Source: an uncultured Bacteroidales bacterium (GTDB lineage Bacteria > Bacteroidota > Bacteroidia > Bacteroidales > UBA932). Taken from it: a DNA stretch of 7,589 nt. The DNA lies in NCBI GenBank assembly GCA_927798505.1, contig CAKMNE010000070.1, positions 1 through 7,589 of the forward strand, given 5' to 3'. Positions within the stretch are counted from its first letter, which is position 1. Each line of letters starts with the position of its first letter. The position numbers and the translations under genes are program-made. Below the pieces are notes generated by a model. That model ran no database searches. It had not been told where the DNA came from and saw nothing but the letters and a program-made list of their open reading frames with translations. Positions 1 through 7,481 of this stretch are shown one piece after another.

Positions 1-33
1 CTCGACTTTTGTGTTTTTAACAATCTCTGACAT
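1..33 (-). CDS. 5' end of an unidentified downstream gene (partial)
   Basis: An ATG at 33-31 on the minus strand opens a frame that reads MSEIVKNTKVE to the window edge without a stop. It follows a Bacteroidota-type -7 box (80-73) by about 40 nt, a sensible leader length, and lies 62 nt beyond the MerR stop codon. The context therefore suggests a separately promoted gene on the same strand. Eleven residues are too few to assign a family, and the start itself is inferred from position. No Shine-Dalgarno sequence is visible, which is normal for this phylum. Confidence 0.45.
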   Translation of the reverse strand, partial: MSEIVKNTKVE

Positions 34-53
34 ATCTGATTTACTGATTATTA

Positions 54-75
54 TTGCGTTTTGTGCGGGACGCAA
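54..75. repeat. Short inverted repeat overlapping the downstream promoter
   Basis: TTGCGT (54-59) and ACGCAA (70-75) are perfect 6-bp inverted arms around a 10-nt spacer. The right arm overlaps the TTTG of the -7 box, so the repeat covers the expected transcription start. It could be an operator half-site pair, a 5' hairpin in the transcript, or chance. A comparable arrangement with different sequence sits at the alaS promoter. Confidence 0.35.
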
Positions 76-80
76 AGATA
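71..80 (-). promoter_or_regulatory. Putative Bacteroidota -7 promoter box for the partial downstream gene
   Basis: The minus strand reads TATCTTTGCG from 80 to 71. It contains the Bacteroidota -7 consensus TAnnTTTG recognised by the primary sigma factor of this phylum. The same decamer occurs in front of alaS at 7521-7512. No good -33 TTTG box is seen at the usual spacing of about 19-21 nt, so promoter strength is uncertain. The expected transcription start is near 67-64, giving a leader of roughly 30 nt. Confidence 0.5.
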
Positions 81-96
81 GGAAAAAATCCCCTAT
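78..96 (-). other. Weak hairpin at the 3' end of the MerR gene
   Basis: The minus strand from 96 to 78 can fold as an 8-bp stem with a 3-nt U loop: five Watson-Crick pairs at the base (AUAGG/CCUAU), two G-U pairs and one A-U pair. It begins in the MerR stop codon and its 3' arm merges with the -7 box of the next gene. It is not a classic intrinsic terminator, because the U run lies in the loop and 3' arm instead of after the stem. It may be an operon-end structure or a coincidence. Confidence 0.25.
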
Positions 97-416
97 TATT
101 TAAGGGAATTGCGTATTTCCACAAGCTCCCGCCGAATATCCTTCAAAGTATCCAGGGCCTTTACCCTGTCCATATTTATCTTATCCTCGCCGTCAAGCAT
201 CCTGGCGGCCCCCTCGATGGTCATTCCCTTGGTCTTCAGAAGATGCTGGGCCTGCCTGAGCACCTCTATATCCTTAGGGGTGAATTTGCGGTTGCCCTTG
301 GCATTGCGCTGCGGCTTGATTCTGTTCGGGAAAGAATTGCTCCAGAACCTGATGCAGGAAGTGCTCTCGCCAAGCATCTGCGCGACTTCACCGATCGAAT
401 AGTACAACTTTTCCAT
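96..416 (-). CDS. Small MerR-family helix-turn-helix transcriptional regulator
   Basis: This is a 106-residue DNA-binding protein. Residues about 5-26 (YSIGEVAQMLG, then STSCIRFW) match the MerR helix-turn-helix. The wing RNAKGNRKF (37-45) is followed by TPKDIEVLRQAQHLL, and KTKGMTIEGAARML (61-74) is the characteristic second helical pair. Residues about 84-105 form a short charged helix that could be the antiparallel dimerisation coil. There is no C-terminal effector domain and no metal-binding cysteines, so it is not a classic metal or drug sensor. Short MerR proteins beside M23 peptidase genes are, from memory, common in Bacteroidota. The ATG lies 1 nt after the stop of the upstream peptidase gene, so it is almost certainly co-transcribed as the last gene of the operon. 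Its target and ligand are unknown; autoregulation of the locus is possible but not shown. Confidence 0.9.
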   Translation of the reverse strand: MEKLYYSIGEVAQMLGESTSCIRFWSNSFPNRIKPQRNAKGNRKFTPKDIEVLRQAQHLLKTKGMTIEGAARMLDGEDKINMDRVKALDTLKDIRRELVEIRNSLK

Positions 417-417
417 A

Positions 418-1371
418 TCAATCGAGGGATTGGGCCGTATTCACAGCCATATACAACATATTTGAATACTCTTCGTAGTCCACCGAAGCGAAGATGTAAT
501 TTACAGGGTCCATAATGCGGCCATTCAGGAGCACTTCGTAGTGCAGATGCGGGGCGAAAGCATTGCCGGTGGCTCCAACCGTTCCTATCTGCTGGCCCAG
601 CTTGACATTCTGGCCCTGCTTCACCTTCATAGTGGAAAGGTGGCTGTATCTGGTCACATAGCCTCCCGGATGGGTGATGGTCACGGTGTTGCCCTTGCCC
701 TTGTTGGTCTTCTCCACCGAGCTCACCTTGCCTGCGGCGCTGGCATAGACCGGTTCTCCCTGAGATACGATGAAGTCGAGACCGTCATGCTGCACATAGG
801 CCTTGAGGTAGGGCTGAATCTTCTCCCCCACCGAAGCTCCGACCTGAGTAAAGGAAATGTTCTTCACCGGCAGGTGCATTGGCGGCAGCACGGTTGCAGG
901 GTTGGCAACCTTGTACAGGGCCTGCCTGAGTGCGAGTTCCACCGCGTAAGCATCCTCCATCATCCGGTCCGACTTCGCCGAAGAATAGGCAATAAGGCTG
1001 GTGTTCGGAATGGAATCGCCCCCGCTCAGCAGGCAGAGCGAATTGATCGGGTCGGCAGACGGGGCGGAGCTGTGGAATATGGCCTCGTAAACCTCGTTGT
1101 CCTTAAGTTCGAGATTGGAGATGGCGTCCTCCAGAAGCTGCTGCTGAGGAAGAAGTTCGGGATAGAGTTTCTCGAACATCTTGTTCTCCCTCTTGAGGCG
1201 TCCCTCGACATCGGTATTGACGGCTACCGCAATGACAAGATAGACCACCACCGTAACCACAAGGGATACGGCAACCACCTTCAGGATGAAATTCAACACC
1301 CTGCGGCCCGGTTTGACAGACTCGCGAACCTCAAGGTCGGAGTCTATTCTGTAAAGATGGTCATTTGACAT
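418..1371 (-). CDS. Membrane-anchored M23 family metallopeptidase (second of a tandem pair)
   Basis: A 317-residue protein, probably a zinc endopeptidase acting on peptidoglycan cross-links in the periplasm. Residues 1-31 are cytosolic and basic, 32-51 form one transmembrane helix without a signal-peptidase site, about 56-98 look coiled-coil-prone, and about 190-292 form the LytM/M23 core. The catalytic set is complete: HDGLD gives H195 and D199, RYSHL gives H244, and PHLHYE gives H275 and H277. By family analogy H195, D199 and H277 bind zinc. The C-terminus (YSNMLYMAVNTAQSLD) resembles a tail I recall as common in Bacteroidota M23 proteins. The segment before HDGLD (VGASVGEKIQPYLK) lacks the G-x-R motif usual there and present in its upstream neighbour, so substrate choice may differ. 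The ATG start at 1371 overlaps the end of the upstream peptidase gene by 11 nt, indicating translational coupling. Confidence 0.93.
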   Translation of the reverse strand: MSNDHLYRIDSDLEVRESVKPGRRVLNFILKVVAVSLVVTVVVYLVIAVAVNTDVEGRLKRENKMFEKLYPELLPQQQLLEDAISNLELKDNEVYEAIFHSSAPSADPINSLCLLSGGDSIPNTSLIAYSSAKSDRMMEDAYAVELALRQALYKVANPATVLPPMHLPVKNISFTQVGASVGEKIQPYLKAYVQHDGLDFIVSQGEPVYASAAGKVSSVEKTNKGKGNTVTITHPGGYVTRYSHLSTMKVKQGQNVKLGQQIGTVGATGNAFAPHLHYEVLLNGRIMDPVNYIFASVDYEEYSNMLYMAVNTAQSLD

Positions 1372-2335
1372 TTACGCTGGCTACCATTGCATTATACTCT
1401 TCAGGCTTCATCGACAGATCCATAAAGGACATAGGGTCCATAGGCTTGTTCTTGAACATCACTTCGTAGTGGAGGTGAGGTCCGGTGGACTTTCCGGTGT
1501 TGCCGACCTGACCTATCAGTTGTCCGCGCTTGAGCTTCTGGCCCTGAGTCACATTGATGGAATGCAGGTGGGCATAGCGCGTTTTGTATCCGAAGCCATG
1601 GTCTATGACAATCTCGTTTCCATAACCGAAAAACTGGTACCTTACCCTTTCCACCACACCGTCTCCGGTGGAGTAAACAGGATAGCCTACCTTTCCGGTC
1701 GCGAAGTCAACTCCGTCGTGGAAAGCTATTTTGTTCTTGTAAACAGGGTCGTGGCGGCGTCCGAAGTAGCTTGAGACACGGTATTTGCCCTTTTCCGGAC
1801 AAATAGGAGGCACTGCCGGGATGCAGGATTTCATCTCATCCGCCTGTTTGGATACGACTGCAACCTCATCGAGGGCCGTGCTCTGGATGAAGGCTCTCTT
1901 GGTGAGCACATCCAGTCTCTTTACGGTCTTTTTCAGAAGTTCGTCTCCGCCAAGCTCATCCAGGTAGGCATATCTGTTGGCTCCTCCGAATCCGGCCTGC
2001 TTCACCTCCAGCGGAATGGTCTCAAGACCGAGAATGGAACGATAGACATCATCATCCCTCTGCTCTATTCCGTTCAGGGCCGCTTCCCTGTTGTCAAGCT
2101 GGTGGCCGAGCATCTCATAACGGGCCCGCCATTTGGCATTCTCCCTTTTCAGATAGGCCGTCTTGGGCAGGTCAAGGCCGAACACCGAGGTGTAGAGCCA
2201 GAAATACAGGCAGACAAGCGCAACCACAGCGGCAACAAAGCCAAGTACTTTGAGAAGGCGTGCCGAAGATGACTCCTCGTGCTTCTCGTACAGGAGTGTT
2301 TCCGCGTTGTATATGTATCTGTTGAATTTTTTCAT
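1361..2335 (-). CDS. Membrane-anchored M23 family metallopeptidase (first of a tandem pair)
   Basis: A 324-residue probable peptidoglycan endopeptidase of the LytM type. Numbered from the ATG at 2335: 1-27 cytosolic with the motif FNRYIYNAETLLYEK, 28-50 transmembrane, about 60-98 coiled-coil-prone, then a linker containing QAGFGGANRY, a motif of the Bacteroidota subgroup as I recall it. The M23 core spans about 186-302. SSYFGRRHDP precedes FHDGVDF (H206, D210), YAHLH supplies H256, and GPHLHYE supplies H287 and H289, so all zinc ligands (H206, D210, H289) and catalytic histidines are present. A GTG at 2341 would add two residues and overlap the TGA of the preceding gene (GTGA). I prefer the ATG because MKKFNRYIYN resembles homologous N-termini; it leaves a 2-nt gap. 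The protein shares its architecture with the next gene, suggesting an old duplication, but the two have diverged strongly outside the core. Confidence 0.93.
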   Translation of the reverse strand: MKKFNRYIYNAETLLYEKHEESSSARLLKVLGFVAAVVALVCLYFWLYTSVFGLDLPKTAYLKRENAKWRARYEMLGHQLDNREAALNGIEQRDDDVYRSILGLETIPLEVKQAGFGGANRYAYLDELGGDELLKKTVKRLDVLTKRAFIQSTALDEVAVVSKQADEMKSCIPAVPPICPEKGKYRVSSYFGRRHDPVYKNKIAFHDGVDFATGKVGYPVYSTGDGVVERVRYQFFGYGNEIVIDHGFGYKTRYAHLHSINVTQGQKLKRGQLIGQVGNTGKSTGPHLHYEVMFKNKPMDPMSFMDLSMKPEEYNAMVASVNVK

Positions 2336-2337
2336 TC

Positions 2338-4776
2338 TCACTTGTTTGTCAATCTTTGGATTTCAGACTTGGAAGTACCGCACAGGGCAGTCCAGAGCTG
2401 CGGATCGCGGAAGCCGCGGAGGAAATCCCCCACTGCCATCCTCTTCTTGCCGCTCAGCTGCAGGTCAAGCACGGAGATGGCCCCCTGCCCGGCAACGATG
2501 TGCAGCCAGGTCTTGCCGTCGCTGAGTATGGTGCCCGGCTCCAGGCCCTCCGGGCAATCCACTGTGCGGGATGCGAAAATCTTCATCTGCACAGGCTTGT
2601 CCTCACCCTTCTGCAGCATGGTGTAGGCTGTAGGATATGGACTGAGTCCGCGGATGAGGTTGTGGATATGCACGGCGGTGTCGCTCCAGTCTATGTTAAG
2701 GAGTTCAGGGGTGAGCTTCGGCGCCGGTTTGAGCACCTCCGAGCCCTGGATGAAGCTGCGCTGCACCCTTGTCTCCACATTATTCTGTATTATGCCTTCG
2801 ACAGTCTGAAGCACCACCTCGGAGCCTAGTGCCATCAGGGCATCGTGCACGTCGCCGGCCGTATCTTCGGCACCGATTCGGCTCTCCTCACGGAATATGA
2901 TGCCTCCCGTGTCGATGTTTTTGTCAATCATAAAGGTGGTAACACCCGTAATCTTCTCGCCGTTGATGACGGCCCAGTTGATAGGGGCGGCGCCACGGTA
3001 CTGCGGCAGCAGCGCGGCGTGCAGGTTGAAGGTGCCCAGGCGAGGCATCTTCCATACCTCCTCGGGAAGCATGCGGAAGGCAACCACCACGAAGAGGTCG
3101 GCCTTAAGGGCCCTCAGCTGTGCGAGGAACTCGGGATCCTTGAGCTTGAGCGGCTGAAGCACAGGGATATTGTGCTCCACGGCATATTTCTTAACTGCGC
3201 TCTCGTTGAGTTTGAGTCCGCGTCCGCTCGGCTTGTCAGCCACGGTTACCACGCCTACTACATTGTATTTGTTCCTCACAAGCGCGTCCAGAGGGGCAAC
3301 CGCAAATTCCGGGGTTCCCATATAGACGATACGTGTCTTGTGGAATACGGAGGCCACACGGCTCTTCACTTTCCTGAACCAGACTTTTATTGAATCCATA
3401 TTGAATACAGGTGAATCGTGTACCGCCTTCCAGGTCAGATAGGCTCCGATAGGGGCTAGTACGAATGATGAAATGAAAGCTCCGGAAACGGCTCCGACAG
3501 CTCCGTCGTTGGCCAGTTTGGTTCCGGATATGTCCACAACCCAGTAGAGCACAAAGAACAGCACCGACACGATTGCGGAGACGCCCAGACCGCCTTTTCC
3601 TATCAGAGCGCCCAGCGGGGCTCCGATGAAGAAGAGTATGAAGCAGGCCAGGGCCTGTGCGAACTTTCTGAGAATCTCCACGCGGGCGCGACGCAGATAG
3701 AAGTGCTCGGAATAATTGTCGTGCTTGAAACTGGTCAGCTGCGAGGACATCCTCTGAGCCTTTTCGGAAGCTGCCTTAAGCGCCCGGATTTTGTCGTTGC
3801 GGGTCTTCCATACTCCGAATCCGTCATACTCGAATACGGTATGGTGGGAAGACTCCCAGGCGGTATCCAGCTGCGCGCGCATCATCAGGGTGCCGTCCGC
3901 CTTGAAGGAGGCAACATGGTCCTCATAGCCCTTGGCGGTAATGAGGGCAAGCGAGTCGCGCTCCTTGATGAGGCTGGAGTTCTTCTGTGACTTGATTGCG
4001 TTGCCGAAGCGGTTGTCCTCCGATTTCTTGAAGGCATAATTCTTCAGGGAGATGATGAGCTGCTGCTCCCGGAAGGCGATTTTCTGGAGCTGGTGCTCCA
4101 TCTCACCGCCCTTGCGCTCGTTGCTCTCCTGATAGTTGATTCCGTCGTAAAGCGTGAAAATCAGGTAGTCCTTCTGCTTGGAAAGGCGCATCATGGCGGA
4201 GTCGGCAAGGGTCATGGAGTTGTTGCCCTTCTTGTCGGTGTGGTCATACACCATCACGCCGTACATCATCCCGCTTTCCTTGTTCTGGTCGTCCACACGA
4301 AGTATGTAACCTTCGATTCCGTTGTAGAAGGTACCTGACGGAATCTTGATTTCCTCCTTGGTTTGGCCTATGTCGTCACGCAGGGTGTAAATCTCGTTGA
4401 ACGCCTTGGGCACGAGATTGTTGCCGACGAAGAAGGCGATGATTGCGACGATGGCGGAAACTATGGTCAGAGGAATCATAATCCTCACCAGCGACACGCC
4501 GCTGGCCTTCATTGCCATCATCTCATTGTTCTCCGTCATCTGCCCGAGCGTCATCATCGAGGAGAGGAGCGTGGCCAGAGGCAGGGCCAACGGGAGAATC
4601 GTGCAGGTTCCCCACATCAGGAACTCGAGAATCACGGCCAAGCCCAAGCCCTTGCCCACCAGCTCGTCTATGTAGAGCCAGAGGAACTGCATCATCAGGA
4701 TGAACACGACGATGAGCAATATCGCCGTGAAAGGTCCGATGAAGGCCGAGAGTATGAACTTGTCCAGTTTCTTCAC
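2338..4776 (-). CDS. lptG-fmt: LptF/LptG-family permease fused to methionyl-tRNA formyltransferase
   Basis: One uninterrupted 812-codon frame joins two normally separate proteins. Residues 1 to about 465 are a complete YjgP/YjgQ (LptF/LptG) permease, part of the ABC machine that extracts lipopolysaccharide from the inner membrane. It has helices at about 7-36, 47-76 and 99-120, a periplasmic domain at about 125-345, and helices at about 371-391, 396-416 and 426-449. Residues about 481-812 are a complete Fmt, which formylates Met-tRNA(fMet) using 10-formyltetrahydrofolate. RIVYMGTPEFAV opens the fold; FNLHAALLPQYRGAAPINW carries N584 and H586; IDTG carries D622; and LIRGLSPYPTA begins the conserved C-terminal domain. 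The linker (about 461-480) is basic and possibly amphipathic. The permease C-terminus is expected in the cytosol, so Fmt is placed where its substrate is. The start is GTG at 4776, since the next methionines lie inside helix 1. The family call is certain; G rather than F is a guess from resemblance to remembered Bacteroidota LptG. Confidence 0.92.
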   Translation of the reverse strand: MKKLDKFILSAFIGPFTAILLIVVFILMMQFLWLYIDELVGKGLGLAVILEFLMWGTCTILPLALPLATLLSSMMTLGQMTENNEMMAMKASGVSLVRIMIPLTIVSAIVAIIAFFVGNNLVPKAFNEIYTLRDDIGQTKEEIKIPSGTFYNGIEGYILRVDDQNKESGMMYGVMVYDHTDKKGNNSMTLADSAMMRLSKQKDYLIFTLYDGINYQESNERKGGEMEHQLQKIAFREQQLIISLKNYAFKKSEDNRFGNAIKSQKNSSLIKERDSLALITAKGYEDHVASFKADGTLMMRAQLDTAWESSHHTVFEYDGFGVWKTRNDKIRALKAASEKAQRMSSQLTSFKHDNYSEHFYLRRARVEILRKFAQALACFILFFIGAPLGALIGKGGLGVSAIVSVLFFVLYWVVDISGTKLANDGAVGAVSGAFISSFVLAPIGAYLTWKAVHDSPVFNMDSIKVWFRKVKSRVASVFHKTRIVYMGTPEFAVAPLDALVRNKYNVVGVVTVADKPSGRGLKLNESAVKKYAVEHNIPVLQPLKLKDPEFLAQLRALKADLFVVVAFRMLPEEVWKMPRLGTFNLHAALLPQYRGAAPINWAVINGEKITGVTTFMIDKNIDTGGIIFREESRIGAEDTAGDVHDALMALGSEVVLQTVEGIIQNNVETRVQRSFIQGSEVLKPAPKLTPELLNIDWSDTAVHIHNLIRGLSPYPTAYTMLQKGEDKPVQMKIFASRTVDCPEGLEPGTILSDGKTWLHIVAGQGAISVLDLQLSGKKRMAVGDFLRGFRDPQLWTALCGTSKSEIQRLTNK

Positions 4777-4788
4777 GCCTGAGGGATG

Positions 4789-7422
4789 TTATGCAACAAT
4801 TTTGCCTACGAGCACGCCGAGGGCCTCCTTGAGACCGGCGGCATTCCTTCCGCCTGCGGTTGCGAATCCGGCCTGACCGCCACCGCCGCCCTGAATGCAG
4901 GCAGCAGCGTCGCGTATGTCCTTACCGGCATTCTTGCCTGCGGCAACGAGATCCTCGCTGTACATCAGCAGGAGCTGAGGCTTGCCGTCGGACAGGAATG
5001 ATCCTGCGATTGCGGTGGACTTGAGCTCCTTCTGCAGCAGGAGGGCGGCTTCGCGCACCATGGTCGGATTGTCGTCGAATCCGGAGATGGAGTCTATTGT
5101 GATGAGGTTTATGCCTCCTACCTGCTTGCCGGTGGTGGAGAGATCCTTGGCAAACTGGGCGGCCTTCTGCTTTGCGAAGGCTTCAGCCTGCTTCTTGTAT
5201 TCGGCATTCTCGGTAATGAGCTTCTGTATGGCGCCGGACAGGTCCGGGATGTTGTTGAAGAAGGCGCGTGCGGTGCGCAATGTCTCCTGGGCAGCTTCGC
5301 AGTACATCTCGGCGGCCTCGCCGGTCACGGCTTCGATGCGGCGCACACCCGCGGCAATCGCGGTCTCGCCGGTAATCTGGAAGTAACCTATGTTGCCGGT
5401 TGCGGAGGTGTGGCATCCGCCGCAGAGCTCCACGCTAGGGCCGAACTTGACCACGCGCACGGTGTCTCCGTACTTCTCGCCGAAGAGGGCTATGGCACCC
5501 ATGGCATTAGCCTCGGCCATGGTGGCGTCGCGCTTCTCTTCGAGAGGCATGTTCCTGCGAATCAGGGCATTGACCTTGTGCTCCACCTCGCGGATCTGGG
5601 CATCGCTGAGCTTTTCGAAATGGCTGAAGTCGAAGCGGAAATAGTTGTCGCTGACATAGGAACCCTTCTGCTCAACATGGGTTCCGAGCACCTCGCGCAG
5701 CACCTGGTCGAGGAGGTGGGTGCAACTGTGGTTGTTGGCGATTTTCTGCCTGCGCTCGGCATCCACCACGAGGGTGAATTCGCCTTCGCAGTTCTGCGGA
5801 AGCCTCTGGGCAATATGCACCGTAAGGTTGTTTTCCTTGATGGTGTTCAGGATGGCTATCTTCTCGCCGTCGGCGGAAACGATGTAGCCGGTGTCCCCTA
5901 TTTCACCTCCCATCTCGCCGTAGAACGGAGTGCGGTCGAAGACGAGCTGGAGCATCTCCTTGTTCTTCTGCACCACCTTGCGGTGCTTGAGCAGACGGGC
6001 TCCCGTAGTGGTGGTCTCGTCATAGCCGGTGAAATGGCTCTCGCCCTCGCAGAATTCCGTCCAGTCGCCGAACTCGTTGGCGGTGGCGTTGCGGGCGCGC
6101 TCCTTCTGCTTGCCGAGCTCCACCTGGAAGCCTTCGAGGTCTATGGTGTAGCCGTTTTCGGTCGCGATGAGCTCCGAAAGGTCGATCGGGAAGCCGTAGG
6201 TGTCGTAGAGCACGAAGGCGTCCACTCCGCTGATTACCTTGGTGTCGGCGGACTTGGCCATGTACTCGTCCATGAGCTTGATTCCGCGGTCCAGGGTGCG
6301 CAGGAAGGCATTTTCCTCTTCGCGGATGACGGATTCTATGAGTTTCTGCTGGCTGACAAGCTCAGGGTAGGCTTCGCCCATATCGCTGACAAGCTGAGGC
6401 ACGAGGCGGCACAGGAAAGGCTCGCCGAAGCCGAGGAAGGTGTAGCCGTAACGCACTGCACGGCGCAGGATGCGGCGGATCACGTAGCCGGCCTTGTTGT
6501 TGCTCGGCAGCTGGCCGTCGGCAATGGCAAAGCTGATGGTGCGGATGTGGTCCGCAATCACGCGCATTGCAACGTCAGACTTAGGATCGGCGCCGTAGCG
6601 GTGGCCGGAGAGCTCTCCGATTTTTGCGAGCATGCCGGTGAATACGTCCGAGTCGTAGTTGGAGTTCTTGCCCTGAAGCACTGCGCAGAGGCGCTCGAAG
6701 CCCATTCCGGTGTCGATGTTCTTTGCCGGGAGGCTCTCCAGGTGGCCGTCAGCCATACGCATATACTGCATAAAGACTATGTTCCAGATTTCGATGACGT
6801 GAGGGTCCCCTGCGTTGACGAGCTCGCGTCCGCTCAGCCCCGTCGCAGCCTTCTCTTCAGGAGTTCGGATGTCGATATGTATCTCCGAGCATGGTCCGCA
6901 AGGGCCGGTGTCGCCCATTTCCCAGAAGTTGTCGTGCTTGTTGCCAAGCACGATATGGTCCTCCGGCATATGCTTGAGCCAGGCCTGTTTGGCTTCGTTG
7001 TCCATCTCCGTGCCGTCTTCGGCTGAGCCCTCGAACACTGTCGCGTAGAGCAGGTTGCTGTCTATTCCGTACACCTCGGTGAGCAGTTCCCACGCCCAGT
7101 CTATGGCTTCGGTCTTGAAGTAGTCGCCGAAGCTCCAGTTGCCGAGCATTTCGAACATGGTGTGGTGATATGTGTCGTGGCCGACCTCCTCGAGGTCATT
7201 GTGCTTTCCGCTGACGCGCAGGCACTTCTGACTGTCGGTCGCCCTTTTGTAAGGGGCTTTGCTGTTGCCGAGGAAGATGTCCTTGAACTGGTTCATTCCG
7301 GCATTTGTGAACATAAGGGTAGGGTCACCCTTTACGACCATCGGAGCTGAAGGCACGATGGTGTGCCCTTTGGAAGCGAAGAAATCGAGAAACTTCTGCC
7401 TGATTTCCTTTGATGTCATCAT
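4789..7422 (-). CDS. alaS: Alanine--tRNA ligase (AlaRS)
   Basis: A full-length 877-residue cytosolic synthetase that charges tRNA(Ala) using ATP and hydrolyses mischarged Ser- or Gly-tRNA(Ala). The aminoacylation domain (about 1-250) shows [15 protein letters not shown] (34-48), [17 protein letters not shown] (86-102) and GMGFERL (239-245), class II motif regions. The tRNA-recognition region includes ADHIRT (290-295) and [11 protein letters not shown]. The editing domain has HSCTH (H565, H569) and CGGCH (C667, H671), the expected zinc ligands. The C-Ala domain carries [15 protein letters not shown] (844-858). The length equals the usual 870-880, with no truncation. The start is MM; either the ATG at 7422 or the one at 7419 is possible, the latter giving the more typical MTSKEIR. 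It is the first gene of the operon and is preceded by its own -7 box and a palindrome. Its TAA stop is 12 nt before the next start, in the same frame. Confidence 0.98.
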   Translation of the reverse strand: MMTSKEIRQKFLDFFASKGHTIVPSAPMVVKGDPTLMFTNAGMNQFKDIFLGNSKAPYKRATDSQKCLRVSGKHNDLEEVGHDTYHHTMFEMLGNWSFGDYFKTEAIDWAWELLTEVYGIDSNLLYATVFEGSAEDGTEMDNEAKQAWLKHMPEDHIVLGNKHDNFWEMGDTGPCGPCSEIHIDIRTPEEKAATGLSGRELVNAGDPHVIEIWNIVFMQYMRMADGHLESLPAKNIDTGMGFERLCAVLQGKNSNYDSDVFTGMLAKIGELSGHRYGADPKSDVAMRVIADHIRTISFAIADGQLPSNNKAGYVIRRILRRAVRYGYTFLGFGEPFLCRLVPQLVSDMGEAYPELVSQQKLIESVIREEENAFLRTLDRGIKLMDEYMAKSADTKVISGVDAFVLYDTYGFPIDLSELIATENGYTIDLEGFQVELGKQKERARNATANEFGDWTEFCEGESHFTGYDETTTTGARLLKHRKVVQKNKEMLQLVFDRTPFYGEMGGEIGDTGYIVSADGEKIAILNTIKENNLTVHIAQRLPQNCEGEFTLVVDAERRQKIANNHSCTHLLDQVLREVLGTHVEQKGSYVSDNYFRFDFSHFEKLSDAQIREVEHKVNALIRRNMPLEEKRDATMAEANAMGAIALFGEKYGDTVRVVKFGPSVELCGGCHTSATGNIGYFQITGETAIAAGVRRIEAVTGEAAEMYCEAAQETLRTARAFFNNIPDLSGAIQKLITENAEYKKQAEAFAKQKAAQFAKDLSTTGKQVGGINLITIDSISGFDDNPTMVREAALLLQKELKSTAIAGSFLSDGKPQLLLMYSEDLVAAGKNAGKDIRDAAACIQGGGGGQAGFATAGGRNAAGLKEALGVLVGKIVA

Positions 7423-7481
7423 AAATATCGTTGTATTTTGTCTATTTCCTGTTTATTTCCGTCGCTCGCGGCGGGGCCGGG
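7423..7481 (-). other. 5' untranslated leader of alaS with a GC-rich block
   Basis: The transcribed leader has a very GC-rich segment (about 7459-7481) followed by an A/T-rich stretch that runs into the ATG. The GC block contains CCGTCGCTCGCGGCGG (7459-7474 on the plus strand), which is self-complementary apart from one T-G pair; in the minus-strand RNA that position is an A-C mismatch. I see no riboswitch or T-box signature. No Shine-Dalgarno motif precedes the ATG, and the A/U-rich approach is typical of Bacteroidota starts. Confidence 0.4.

Noticed and set aside
78..96. The hairpin after MerR as an intrinsic terminator.
   Set aside because: It has only five Watson-Crick base pairs at its base, two G-U pairs, and no U tract following the stem; it is listed only as a weak structure.
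541..1368. A 275-codon open frame on the plus strand opposite the second M23 gene.
   Set aside because: It is antisense to a gene with complete catalytic motifs, has no family resemblance, and has no promoter or start context of its own.
2356..3393. Open frames on the plus strand opposite the Fmt domain (157 and 182 codons).
   Set aside because: They mirror the Fmt codons, which carry clear conserved motifs on the minus strand; the plus-strand translations resemble no known protein.
3337..3420. The fusion as an assembly or sequencing artefact joining two adjacent genes.
   Set aside because: The junction has no out-of-frame filler: the sequence passes from a plausible permease tail directly into the Fmt N-terminus with one frame throughout. 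A single-base error cannot be excluded from sequence alone, so this is only a provisional rejection.
5410..7026. A 538-codon open frame on the plus strand opposite alaS.
   Set aside because: It lies wholly antisense to an intact, motif-complete alaS and reads as low-complexity V/A/E/L/H-rich protein, the usual mirror of a GC-biased gene. No domain is recognisable.
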